In this document: positions 41,891-53,537 of the stretch, one piece after another
Numbering within the stretch: position 1 is the first letter of the stretch
How the letters are laid out: each line of letters opens with the position of its first letter
Assembly: GCA_030490835.1 (NCBI GenBank)
Contig: CM059977.1
Span: 14,665,399-14,729,398 of the forward strand
Direction: 5' to 3'
Length of the DNA: 64,000 nucleotides
Source of the DNA: Annona cherimola
Lineage: Eukaryota > Streptophyta > Magnoliopsida > Magnoliales > Annonaceae
Made by a program: the position numbers and the translations under genes
The notes under the pieces: generated by a model
Databases searched by the model: none
The model's input: only the letters and a program-made list of their open reading frames with translations
Told to the model about the DNA's origin: nothing

Positions 41891-43110
41891 AATTTTATCC
41901 CGTTAAAACAGAGGAGCGAACATAAACATTGTTTGATCGGAAATGTTAATAGAAGGATCTGTTGAATGATCATCAAATAATCACACAAATTCTGGCCAAA
42001 AAAACTTGGTTGGAGGGGCCACGATGATCATGCATTTATAAAATATAATTGTTGATTAATTATATGTTTTAGTTTCTCTTTTTTAAGTTGAAACTAAAAA
42101 GATATCTCAATTGGATATCTAGGAAAGCTACGAAGAAAAAAAAAATTTAAACGAATTTGTACGTTGTATTTAGGAATCTACCCAATATATTTCCCTAAAA
42201 TGCTAAATACCTATGATGTTGAAGTTTTATGGCCAAACCAAGCAAGGTGGTGTTCTAACATCCAAAATGTAAATGTGATAAGATTTTCTATCCTCAATAC
42301 AGATTTTTCAATTTTTAATAAAAAAATTTCACATTTTCATTCTATGTTTTTGCTTGGTTTCAAAAACGCTAGTAAAGTTGTTATTGTCTGTATATCAATT
42401 CATGACACAAATTTCACAAGAAGGTAAACAACGATCTCGTGATTATAATTGATGTGATTTGTTTCAGTAATTACTGTCAAAATAAAAAAAACACATAAAT
42501 TCAAGTAGAAGAGCAATGTCGTATTTGTATCAGAAACAAATTTAATAATTAATTTCTATCTAATTTTAAAACATTTTCTTTAAAAACTATCAAGTTAAAT
42601 TAGATAATTAAAACAGAAAATATTTACTTCATTATGACTAATATGAAGACATTGATTTTCAATTCAATTGTATTCCCCAAGATTTCAACTCAACCTAGCC
42701 GTATCTCGAAAACTAGAAATCGATTCGATATTAATTTTTAACAAAAGAAAGGGAAAAAAAAAAAAAAAAAGGTTTCGTGGGTAAGTAGGCTGGGCTCACC
42801 TAACCCGCCAATTCTGTTTCTACAATTACAATACCTGATGCCTTAATTTTGCCGTGGATGGCCCAACCCGTTTTCTATCATGGGCCGGATTATCAAAGAG
42901 TTGTTGCTTCGCGGGATATTTTTGAGGCTCAGGCTGGCATGGCAGCGGAGCATGCGGCTTGTGCCCACATTGTCTGTCATGTCATTCCCCTGATTGGTGA
43001 AGCAGAACGAGGAAGAACGCATGCCGACTCCGTGGAGTTCCAGTTCCTAATTCCTACAGCAGCTTCCGTTTTCCACCGCTATCAGCAGCAGCAGAAGAAT
43101 CAGGATCTAA
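41891..43110. other. Spacer and promoter/5' UTR of the RING-PHD gene
   Basis: AT-rich to about 42760 with an A-run (42758-42771), then higher GC. The open frame 42849-43169 overlaps the gene start in another frame and is probably 5' UTR. No other feature seen. Confidence 0.5.
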
Positions 43111-45693
43111 ATGGAGGAAGAACAGGTAGCTCCGATGCAGACATGCGGAATCTGCCTCTTCGAGGATGACGGGCGGGCGATTAGCGGCCGTATTGATGGC
43201 TGCGATCACTTCTTCTGTTTCGTCTGCATTATGGAGTGGGCCAAGGTCGAGTCTCGCTGCCCTATGTGCAAGACCCGCTTCTCCACCATACGCCGCCCGC
43301 CCAAGCTCGGCGTCTTCGCCGACGAGCGGGTCGTCCATGTCCCCGTTCGTGATCAGGTCTGAGTCCGAGTCGATTAGGTCTAATCCTCTTTTCATTTTGC
43401 CTCTCTATATTTGTCTCTTTGATATGTGTTGATGTTATTGCTTTGTGTTTGGTTTGTTCTTTTGCACGTGGATATTTATAACGGGTTGATAGGGAGAATC
43501 CAATAATTAAAATTTTAACAACTTTTTTTTATTGCTTGCTGGAATTTCGTTGTTAAATGAACCAACAATCTGGGTAAAAGCAATGAAAAGAAAATTTTTT
43601 GTCAAAGACATTATGGTAAATAGCGTTATACATATTCAGCGCGCATTTGCCTAGCCAAATTCATAGAGGCATCCTCTTTTACATCAATTCACGCGTAATT
43701 GGTCCCAAATCCTGGCAGCCCATAAAAGGTTCTTGGTGAATTTTTGACCTGATATTCATTTATAGCTAATTTTTAGATGATCCTGTAGGTTTACCATCCT
43801 CTTGGAAATGGAACTACTGGACCTTCTGATCCTTATGCGGGAACTCATTGTGTGGAATGTCAAAGTTCAAAGGATGAGCATCTTCTGTTACTCTGTGACC
43901 TATGCGACTCTGGAGCTCACACTTACTGTGTTGGGTTGGGGGCCACTATACCTGAGGGTGATTGGTACTGTCGTGATTGTGCCGTGTCAAAGAATGAGCA
44001 CTCGAATAGCCAAATTGATAGTGAGTCATGTGATCAAGATTCTTCAATAGGTCTCAATACAGTTAGATTGGCAAGGAATGATATTTCCATCTTAGACATT
44101 GTGCGGGATGAAACTACTGTTCACGTGGTGCCACGGGATGGACAAATGACTTCTCAAACCTGTGAAAATCAATGCGGAAGTGATAGGCGATCTGGTATGC
44201 CCATTGCCACAGAATCTCAAGATTCCCAATCATCGAACACTACTGTTCATGCTGACCAAGGTGCAAGAACCTTGAACCGTTGCCGCAATTTGCATGGTCG
44301 TATCCGGGTGCTACGTGAGAATTGGACTTCCCTGAGAAGTGGCTCAATGAACTTCTCAACAAATGGCCTTGATTCTGGCAGTGCTTTTAACAATAGAATA
44401 GATACCAACAGATCATTAACTTCTGCTAATTCAAGCCAGCAAAATTCTTCATCTTCACTGGATTTCAACATTGTTTCTAGGAATACATTGAATGAGACTG
44501 GATCTTATGATGTGGCCAGAGCTTGGAAAATGATGGATATTGCAAAATCAGTGGAACGGTCACGAGGTGGCATTCGAGTCAATCTTAAGAACCCTGACCA
44601 TCCAGCGTCCAAAAGAAAGCTCCTGGCAGAAGCAAGGAATGCTAATGGAAGTTCCATCACATCAAGCAGTAATTTCCATGGGAAGGCACTGGTTGGCACA
44701 CCATCGTACAATAACCATTTACATCAAGACCATAAACGGCAGAAGTATGAGCAGCAAAAGACAGGGAGGGTTATGATGAATGATGCAGGGAACATTAATA
44801 AAAGGCCTTCAGAACCTAGCTGGCAAGAACATCTTGAAATGAAATCTACTAAAATGGTCCGGAAGTTGTCACTTGAGGATTCTTGCCAGGAGAGTAGGAA
44901 TTTTGTTTTGGTTGATGCACAGCAGGTGGCCTCTTGCTCAACATCTGTTACTGACCCATTGTTAGTGGGGGCCAAATCGCCTGTCAATGGCTTGAGGCCT
45001 ATTACCTCATCACATAGCAAATCGAAGGTTCAGGAGGACAACTGTAATGGGACCAATAACACTGAAAGTACGCTAAAGAAAGATGATGGTGCAAAGAGTG
45101 AGGTCCAGTCATTGGTTAAGCTCAACTTAAAACTTCTAAGCAGTGGCAAAAAGTTGGGTATGTATAAATTGATACATATCATTGCTTTTCTTAATTTTCC
45201 AATGCTTATAGGTATTCAGAATTGATTTTCATATCCAGATTCATGTGGCTGACCCCGTTTGGTTTAGGACAGGGCAACATCTGCAATTATTTATCTGCAA
45301 GGAACACTTATATGACTATGTGAAGCATCTTAATTGACCTTTTTAAATAGACATCTCTGCTGGTGTGCCATATGCAGAATCTGATTGCATGAGTCACATT
45401 TTATCCGTTCAAAGATATACATAAGTAAGTTCAGGAATTAAGGAAGAAAAGGTCTTATTGAAAACTAAATAAACAGACCATGTTTTGGCTGTGAAAGGAT
45501 GTAAAAGCCATTCCCATAGCTACTTTTTCCCTCTTTTTCTATTGGGTGCATTGGAACCAATGAAATCCCATCTTCAAGGGCTAGGGCAATTATTGAGTTT
45601 GACCATTGTCTTGACAGTTCCCAATCTATACATCATAAAAGGTATCAAATTGCACCCCTTCAAAGTATTTGTACAATTACTTCAATTAGATGT

Positions 45694-45746
<53 letters not shown>

Positions 45747-46986
45747 TTCCCAATCAAACATTTTTGCATTCGCAGATTACCTCAGCTTCTTCCTGTACGT
45801 ATGTGTGTGTTTTTTGGGGAAGTATGACTGCATGGATTTACTGATATTTGATACTACAAGTATATTTCTTAATTTTGTAAATTTGGTAATAAACCCCACG
45901 TTTGATGTAAAATGCAACCATACCTAAGCCATTAGAATTCTATGCCAATCCATTAAGAAAAGTGAAAAAAATTTAAAATGCATCTTTCTTCTTTTTCCCC
46001 ACTGTGACCACCCTGCTGCTACTGTTTCTTGTTGCCACCAGTTGTCCATCAGTTGGCACATTAGGATCATTCACCTACAAAGAAATTAAGGGTGTATTTG
46101 GATGAATGCACAGGCAGGTGTTAGGGTATGTATTTGCTACACACCTTAGTACACACTTTTTTAACCAAACAATGTATTACCACATACACACTATATATGG
46201 ATCATTATCCTTTTAATTATTATTTCTACCTTTTAAAGTTAATTTTAGGTTGTTAGCTCACCATAGTGTGCCAGTTGTTGCATAAGAAAGAGAACAGAAA
46301 AGTGAAAAACAGGATGAGGAAATTTGAATGTACATCAACAAATTTGCTGCAAATATCATACACCTCACGTTGACCTTTCGGTTGCATCCAGCCAAGGACT
46401 TTGAGTCGTTGATTGATGGATAGCTGGTGGTGACAATAAAGGACAATATCAAGGATTATGGTGATTTTAAGATGGTTGTATTGGAAGAGAAGAAGGTGCA
46501 ATTTTTTTTTTATGTGTGTGTGTGTGTTGAGATGTAACTCTAACAATGTTAGTAAGTTGGCAGTTTATGTGAAAAATTGTGGGAATGATTGAAATTTCTC
46601 AAAAGCAAGGAATTCACTTGCAATATTAATACAATTATGTGGTTGTATTTGTGAAAAATATTAGTATTATCATCATCATCATCTGTAAGTTGCCTGTAAG
46701 TTGCTTCCAATTAACATAACAGGTTTACCTTTCAGGAGCTGACAAATTCAAGGAAATTGCAAAGCTAGCAACACACACTATCCTGGCAGCATGTGGGCTG
46801 GAGCACTCAAAAGCCAATGTCTATTCTCTTCCTTTACCAATATGCAAGCACGTTGTGCCATTACAGGCACGTCGTGCGTCTGATCTATTGCCTAACTCTT
46901 GTAGAGAATGCTTCTATGTCTTTGTAAAAGATGTTGTTAACTCCATCATGAATGAGAAAACAAGTTGCGAAACATCTGATAAATAA
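43111..46986 (+). CDS. RING and PHD finger protein (plant PHRF1-like), three exons
   Basis: Exons 43111-43356, 43789-45157 and 46736-46986 (GT-AG; phases 0 and 1) encode 621 residues. A C3HC4 RING finger lies at C12, C15, C31, H33, C36, C39, C50 and C53, which suggests E3 ubiquitin-ligase activity. A C4HC3 PHD finger follows at C103, C106, C118, C121, H126, C129, C143 and C146, with DWYCRDC at its end, as in readers of histone H3 tails. The middle (150-530) is long, Ser/Asn-rich and probably disordered, with basic patches (ASKRKLL, HKRQKYE). The C-terminal exon has the conserved ADKFKEIAKLATHTILAACG block. Arrangement and length fit plant RING-PHD proteins thought to act on chromatin or transcription. 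Intron 2 holds a (CT)n(CA)n microsatellite. Confidence 0.9.
45696..45747. repeat. Compound (CT)n(CA)n microsatellite in intron 2 of the RING-PHD gene
   Basis: About 29 bases of CT followed by about 23 of CA. Likely length-variable between individuals. Confidence 0.95.
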
Positions 46987-49654
46987 TATGCAGCAAATTG
47001 GAAATGATGCGCTGCAGTTTTGCTGTGAAGGTTATGGTCATTAGTTAAGTTTTTAGCACTTCAGAAAGAAGTGATGTGGTTAGATTTTGCTTCTAACGCT
47101 GAATCTACTTAGGCTTCACTTGTTTTGGGTATTTTTCTCCATGATATTTCTAGTATCGCTGAAAAACCATCCCCTGTATTCACTGGATAAAATCATTCTT
47201 TGGATGCTGCTTCCTTGGAATTTTTCGGTGAAATAGGGGGAGCTTGGTTTCTACTCCTAAGGACATGCCAAGAGTTCTAAGGGAAGAAAACAATTGGAAA
47301 ATTTAATTGTCAATGTAATCTGATCATGAAGCACATGCGGTAGTTGCTATGAGGTAACATATTCTCATCAAAGCCCTGTGGCTTGTATCTCAATGTATTG
47401 CGCACCCCCACCTTTCTCTTTCTTTCTTTTTTTCGTTTTTTTGAGGACAATCTTTCACCACGGCCATCAAGTTAGTTTTTGGAGTCTTGTAACTAAAGGA
47501 ATTATTTGTCGTAGGGTACTAAATTGGTGAAGTTATGATTTTGAAGGCAATTTTTTAGGATGATTTTGCACCATTCTCGATAGTAATTTAACCATTTCAT
47601 GTTGGAGAATTGATTGTTTGCGACCGATCGGAAACTGCTCTTATTTTTTATCACATCTTCTGCTGTTCGATCGTGCAGGTTTATTCATAGCCATACGATT
47701 AAAGAGAGCAAAATTAGAGCTTGATGCTGCAATCAATGCGGAGAAAATTTACGCCAAGCTCTCCAAAAACATTACATGCCTTCATTGACTACTTCACTCT
47801 CTATTCTTGGTACCCACTTCTTTCTGTCGCTTGCTCTAGATCTAGCACTTTTGTCTCCTTTCTCAGCTCCGCCTCTTCTCTTCCATTTTCTCTTTCCCTT
47901 CTACAATGTTGCGGTGGATGCCTAGTGCTTAAAGTCGCTGCCTCCTACTGTACTAGCACTAGGGCTGATGGCAAATTGATTAACATCCTTCGACAAATGG
48001 GCAATGAGGAAGGTCTTCTTTTTCAAATTTTCTTAGCTTGGTGACTGAAACTAATGAATTAAAAATGATATTGGTAGGAAGAACCTTGTATTAGTTAGCC
48101 AAAAACTGCCAAAATTATTATAAGCAGTTCTCTCCCGCATGTGAGTAGGATGGTTATGTAATCAAAAGCCTGGAATGTGTGGCTAGACCACAACTTCTCC
48201 ATTGATAGGCTAGTTTGAAACATGAATACAACATTCCCCATTATGGTGTTGAAACGCCAATTATGGACATCCCACAAGAAAAGATCACCTGATTTCTTAT
48301 TGACAGTGCTATAACTTCTACTTTGGTATTGAAAATAGAGGCCAAAAACAAAAAAAGTATCATCAGCAAACGATAGATAAGATAAAAAAAAAAAATTTCG
48401 ATCCTTGATTGAGCCAGAATGCAGTTGGGCAAGAGTAGATCAAAGGAACCAACACATGCACCTGGCGGTTGAGGTGCCGAAACAGGATTTTGATTTTTGG
48501 AGATCTCGAAAGGGAGTTTTGGATTCTTCTCATGAATTACTCTGCAAAATTACCAAACCCTCTAGAGAAACTACAAAGTCATTGAAGGAATCACCTTCAA
48601 CTGCAATCTTCATCACTGCAGCTTGAAAATAATTTCTGCTGCAATGGGAATCAATTGGTGTGAGCAATAGCTGGAAATAAGAGATGCAGGAGGAGGGTAG
48701 AATCTTCAGATGGTAAAAGCTATCGCCAAAGATGAGACAGAGCAATGCAAGGAGAGAGATGGCAGGTGGGAGGTGTGAGGAGCCGCTCACGAGGACGACG
48801 ACCAGAGTGGGAGGCGTGAGCAGAGAGGAGAGAAAAGATCAGAAATATGATTAACAGGGGTTCAGTTGAAAATTTTCAGCAACTTTGAATGCTTTGTCAA
48901 GCACTGTTTTTGAAGCTGCGTCCAACAGCAGTGGACACTCTCATACAATCAAATGGTGGAGACGGGCGGTCGAAAACAAGGCCTGATGATGACCGGTCAT
49001 AAATGATCAGCGTTCTTTTTGTTGGTGCAGTCATTGGTCTTTTGTGTCGACCATGAAAATGTTCTTCTCTAGTAACAATTTTATTTATAATAGTAGTCAA
49101 CATGAGAGCTTTGTTCTGTCAATCATTGTTGTCTCTTTGTGGGCTTGCACTACTTGCATATTTTGTGTTTGCAGTAGCTCACGCTAATGGTGGATCTCGG
49201 ACCACTTTTTTAGATTGACTACTGAAAGCATGTATTTCTTAGCAACAACATGATTTTGTTACTACACTTTGTCTTCGATTCCTTACAGTTGTTCTGTTTG
49301 CCTGTCTGGTGTTGCCAATATCAGCACAAACGTCATCTCACAAACAGGCATTCCTCTTCCCCATTAAAAAGGGACCTACCACAATTGGGGAAGCACAAAT
49401 AGCTTCAACTGGCCGCACCTTAGAATGCTGGTCGGAGTTTCCCTAGTTCCTTTTCAACATGAATCTTGTAGCAGTTGCAGGCAAAGGAAGTCCCATAACT
49501 CAAGTTTCCCATAAAGATGAAATGAGAATGCAAGGTGAAAAAAATATTGTTGTGTATTGGGATTAGGAAAATGTATATTGAGCTAGGGAAAGTTGTACTG
49601 TTATTATTATGAAATTTTTGCAAATATAATTACAATGATTGACCAATATTATAT
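46987..49654. other. Spacer after the RING-PHD gene
   Basis: 3' UTR, then mixed sequence. An open frame at 47721-48044 is T-rich and unrecognised. A possible LINE fragment lies at 48095-48400. 48400-49100 has short unrecognised frames on both strands. No supportable intact gene. Confidence 0.45.
48095..48400 (-). pseudogene. Possible LINE reverse-transcriptase remnant
   Basis: Read on the minus strand, the frame from about 48383 gives YLSFADDTFFVFGLYFQ. The FADDT core is the catalytic box of plant LINE reverse transcriptases, and it is followed by VNKKSGD, which resembles the VNKSKS-type stretch downstream in LINEs. The later part (MWDVHNWRF...) does not match well. If real, it is a short, heavily decayed fragment. 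Confidence 0.3.
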
Positions 49655-50025
49655 CTATGTCCCTAAGGTTACCGAAATTGCAAATATGCTCATAATGTTT
49701 ACATAAATTGCAAGTGTATCCCTCCTGTTGACGTTGTTTATTTTTTTTTATAAAATGACGATAATGCACTTTAAGCCAAGTGATACATTTACAATTTTTG
49801 AAAATGATATAAGGGTATTTGCAAAAAAAATCTAAAATAAACATATATAATAAAATAGGCAATGTCTACAAATTTGAAAATTTGCAAAGTGTATTACTTG
49901 GCCTAAAGGCATTATCATCATTTTATAAAAAACATTCTAACAAAGTCTTAATGAAAGGAATACATTTACAATTTCATGCAAATTTTGTGAGCATATTTGC
50001 AATATTTGCAAATGTAGGGATTCGA
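49655..50025. mobile_element. Near-palindromic ~370-bp foldback element
   Basis: Left words TTGCAAATATGCTCA, GATAATGCACTTTAAGCCAA and ATAAAATGACGATAATGC recur inverted on the right (TGAGCATATTTGCAA, TTGGCCTAAAGGCATTATC, GCATTATCATCATTTTAT). The two ~185-bp arms meet near 49840 with almost no loop. No coding content. Such a structure would give a long hairpin if transcribed. Confidence 0.78.
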
Positions 50026-50835
50026 ATGCCATATTGGTTAGAGCTTGTAAATATATTTGTAAAAAAAAATTTCATTTTTTTTTTTTTTTTTTTTTGATAG
50101 TGAGAAAAGTGTTTCTGGGAAACAAGAGAACACCTCATCTTATCTTATCACTATTTCATTCACACCTGACATATCGAGGCAGCAGGCAATTGTTAACAAT
50201 GTAACAGCGACATATCTATATGCCATATTAAATTATGCGATTAGTTTTGTCATTATATTTATAAACCAAGACATTCCTTATTCATGATTGATTTTAATTG
50301 TTTGTTTATTTTTTGAATGCATGTATGATGATAAGAGCAAATTTCTTAGTGCTACATGGACATGCGCATTTATGATGCAAATGGCAAAATTTGATGACAA
50401 AAATCAAAATTTTCTGTTAACGATTTATTCTTTTGATTTGTCTTGGAGATGGCTGTATCCGACGGTTCTTATCAGTCCATTTCGCCAGAAGTAATGCTTT
50501 TGAAACAGGTCAAATTTTTTAGTAAAAATGCTTTTACATGACTGGAAGTCAATGAAAATTGAAGATGATGTGCCGAAAGAAACAAAGAAAAAAATCTGCT
50601 CAATTTTTTCGACTCCACTTTTATCTTTTTTTTTAATTATTTTTTACTTCTCTCTATACAACTATTCTATTTTTTAATTATACAACTACTCTAATTTTCA
50701 ATTATTTTATCTTTTCATCTCCATGTCTATGTTACTTACAGTGTGTACTGAAGTTTCGACGCCAACCTCATCAGTGCATAAATAGATCATCGGAGTACTC
50801 GTTCACGGTGGCATCGCAGGCTCTCTAGAAGTTTA

Positions 50836-51600
50836 TTTATAAGACTGTAGGAAATGGTGGAAAATAAAAAGAATATTTTGATAAATGTATGATTAATAAG
50901 AAACGATAAGGGTATTGGTGAAATAAATAGATTTGGTGAAGACAATGGGTAGAAAAATAATTAAATTGCAGGAATAAAAATGAAAAAATAAAATTTGGGA
51001 AAGTACGGCGCCGGCTTCCCATGAAATCCCGCCGTTTCCCATTTTCAGCGTTCACCAAACGCGTGGTGGAACTTTCATTTTGTACGCTAGATTCCTGTGC
51101 AAGCGTCAGCAAGTACGTATGCCATCCAGGATCGGATCACGAGACATTTGATGGTTTGTAAAATTACAGGACGGTGAGAAATGAAAAAAAAAATATTTTA
51201 ATAAATATGTGATTGATAAAAAATAATATAAGTATAATTGAAATAAATAGATTTATTGTATGTAGTTAGTAGAAAAAATAATTGAATATAGAGATATAAG
51301 TGTGAAAAATAGTATGACTCATGGAAAAATGATTTGACCCGTAGAAATCAAATTCATGGGTTTGCATGCTTCCTATGCGTTACAATTACCAAACGTCCCA
51401 AGTACAGTCGCCGTTTGGAATGTAAAAGTTGCGGGAAATGTGTTATTTGGTGGGAATAGAAAATAGAATATTTTAAAAATTATGTGATTGATATAAAATA
51501 ATATGGGTAAAATTAGAATAAATAGGTTTATTGAAAAGTAGTTGATAGAAAAAATGATTAGAATATAGGAATAAAAATAAAAAAATATGATAATTAATTG
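50836..51600. repeat. Three degenerate copies of one AT-rich MITE family upstream of the UGT gene
   Basis: Copies at about 50836-51066, 51165-51395 and 51413-51600 share words such as AATATTTTAATAAATATGTG, GAAATAAATAGATTTATTG and GTAG(A/-)AAAAATAATT. The segments between them contain ACCAAACG(T/C) or CCGTTTGGAATG, likely terminal sequences. Boundaries are approximate. Confidence 0.6.
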
Positions 51601-51660
51601 ATTAATAATATGTCTTGAAACTCGTGCACTTACCATTTCACACCCACTTTTCCCACGGGC

Positions 51661-51965
51661 GCACACACCTATTTTTTTATTTTTTTTGAAATTTTTTTCA
51701 TAAACTTGTTAGCCCAAGTGTATTTAACATGTGTATAAATTTTTACCATTTTTGGAGATTTTTAAATATTTATTTTTTATTTTTGAAAATAAGTGACATT
51801 TTAGTAATTTAAAATTACCTAAAATACCAATAATTTTCTAAAATAAAAAGTAAATATCTAAAATATTCCAAAAATAGTAAAAATTTATACACATGTTAAA
51901 TACACCGGTATTAACTTTTTTAGAAAAAAAAATTCAAAAAAAAAATTAAAAAAAAATAGGTGGGC
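51661..51965. mobile_element. ~300-bp inverted-repeat MITE next to the UGT gene
   Basis: Left arm CCTATTTTTTTATTTTTTTT, then GTGTATTTAACATGTGTATA; right arm TATACACATGTTAAATACAC, then AAAAAAAATAGG. The arms are about 140 bp and near-perfect. It ends some 130 bases before the UGT ATG. Related copies at 55455-55830 and 2385-2595. Confidence 0.82.
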
Positions 51966-52097
51966 ACCCGCGAGCAGGTGCAGGAGATCGGCGCCCGTTT
52001 CCCACATCCCATTCCCAAACGTCCCCATAAGGCTGTCTGCCATTTTCTCTGCCTCCAACAGCATCGGCAGTGGTTGATCAGTAGAGAGTACCAAGCT

Positions 52098-53537
52098 ATG
52101 TCGTCCTCCGGCGGCGCCAATGCAGGAGCGCACATCCTGGTGTTTCCGCATCCCGCGCAGGGCCACATGATCCCGATTCTCGACCTCACCCACCTTCTCT
52201 CCGCCAAAGGACTCACCATCACCATCCTCGTCACCCCCAAAAACCTCTCCATCCTCTCCCCTCTTCTCTCCGCTTCCCCCTCCATCCAAACCCTCGTCTT
52301 CCCCCTCCCTCCCCATCCCACCATCCCTCCCGGCGTCGAAAACGTCAAAGACCTCCCCCCTACCTCCTCCACTGCCGCCATCGTCCGCGCCCTCACTGGC
52401 CTCCGCGACCCCATCATCCAATGGTTCCACTCCCACCCTTCTCCACCAGTCGCCCTTATCTCCGATTTTTTCCTCGGATGGACCGATAGCCTAGCCCGCC
52501 AGCTCGCTATCCCCAGGATCGTCTTCTACTCCTCCGGCGCCCTGGCCGTCGCCGTAATCAACGACCTGATAACCGATTCCGACGTGCGCCGGGACGGCTC
52601 GCTCCACACGCTGGCCGCCGTCCCTAACGCCCCTGCGTTCCAGTACAAGCGCCTCCCCGCAATTGTCCGGCGATGCATCGAACTGGCGCCAACGGACGAG
52701 GATTGGGCTTTCATGCATGAGTGCATGCGCGCGAATACAGATAGCTGGGGCGCAGCGTACAACACTTTCGCGGCGCTGGAGTCCACTTACCTTGACGACG
52801 TGCGTAGACACAGAGGGAGGGGCCAACGCGCTTGGGCTGTAGGCCCGCTCATGGCAGTAGGAATCGGCCCGTTGGGTCGAGGTGGGTCCAGCTCCGCTCC
52901 GGCTGAAGAGCTGCTGGCGTGGCTTGACGCATGCCCGGAAGGTTCGGTAGTGTACGTCGCGTTCGGGTCGGAGGTGCTGCTGAATCAAGAACAGGTGGAT
53001 GCGCTGGTGGCGGGATTAGAGGCGAGCGGGGTGAGGTTTATATTCGCCGTCAAAATCCCCGGGCAGGGCCACGTCGTGGAGGATTGCGGATCGATCCCCG
53101 ACGGATTCGAGGACCGAGTGTCTTTCAGGGGTCGCGTCATCAGGGGATGGGCCCCACAGGTGGCGATCCTGGGTCACCGGGCTACGGGGGCGTTCTTGAC
53201 TCACTGCGGCTGGAACTCGATCCTGGAGGGCATTTGCGCTGGTGTGCGGTTGATTGCTTGGCCGATGGGGGCGGAGCAGTTCGTGAATGCAAGGCTGCTG
53301 GTGGAAGAGACTGGGTTGGCGGTTCGAGTGGGGGAGGGAAGCGACTCAGTGCCCGACCCGGCCGAGTTGTCTCGGGTTTTAGCCGAGTCGCTGTCCGAGG
53401 CGAAGAGGGCCCGAGCCAAGGAGCTAAGAAAGGCTTGTCTGGACGCGGTAAAAAAGGGTGGCAGTTCTTACAGGGATTTGGAGGAGATGGTGAAGGAGTT
53501 GAATGCACTGGGGTCTGAGACTAAAGACCAAATATAA
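52098..53537 (+). CDS. UDP-glycosyltransferase, UGT89-like
   Basis: Intronless family-1 glycosyltransferase of 479 residues that moves a sugar, most likely glucose, from UDP-sugar to a small acceptor in the cytosol. The start is ATG 52098, the first ATG of the frame. The N-terminal HILVFPHPAQGHM holds the probable catalytic His23, and LISDFFLGW holds its partner Asp123. The PSPG donor box spans residues 351-394, from WAPQVAILGH through HCGWNS to GAEQ. The last two residues are Glu-Gln instead of the usual Asp-Gln; the final Gln favours UDP-glucose. The C-terminal VGEGSDSVPDPAELSRVLAE matches UGT89 enzymes such as UGT89B1, a flavonol glucosyltransferase in Arabidopsis, so a flavonoid or other phenolic is a reasonable acceptor, but this is inference. 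The gene is much richer in GC than its surroundings. Confidence 0.92.
   Translation: MSSSGGANAGAHILVFPHPAQGHMIPILDLTHLLSAKGLTITILVTPKNLSILSPLLSASPSIQTLVFPLPPHPTIPPGVENVKDLPPTSSTAAIVRALTGLRDPIIQWFHSHPSPPVALISDFFLGWTDSLARQLAIPRIVFYSSGALAVAVINDLITDSDVRRDGSLHTLAAVPNAPAFQYKRLPAIVRRCIELAPTDEDWAFMHECMRANTDSWGAAYNTFAALESTYLDDVRRHRGRGQRAWAVGPLMAVGIGPLGRGGSSSAPAEELLAWLDACPEGSVVYVAFGSEVLLNQEQVDALVAGLEASGVRFIFAVKIPGQGHVVEDCGSIPDGFEDRVSFRGRVIRGWAPQVAILGHRATGAFLTHCGWNSILEGICAGVRLIAWPMGAEQFVNARLLVEETGLAVRVGEGSDSVPDPAELSRVLAESLSEAKRARAKELRKACLDAVKKGGSSYRDLEEMVKELNALGSETKDQI

Noticed and set aside
42849..43169. 106-residue frame before the RING-PHD gene
   Set aside because: It overlaps the RING exon in another frame, has no recognisable domain and fits a 5' UTR.
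50030..50060. tRNA-like words (GGGATTCGAATGCC, TGGTTAGAGC)
   Set aside because: No cloverleaf with acceptor and anticodon stems could be drawn around them; no tRNA gene was found in the window.
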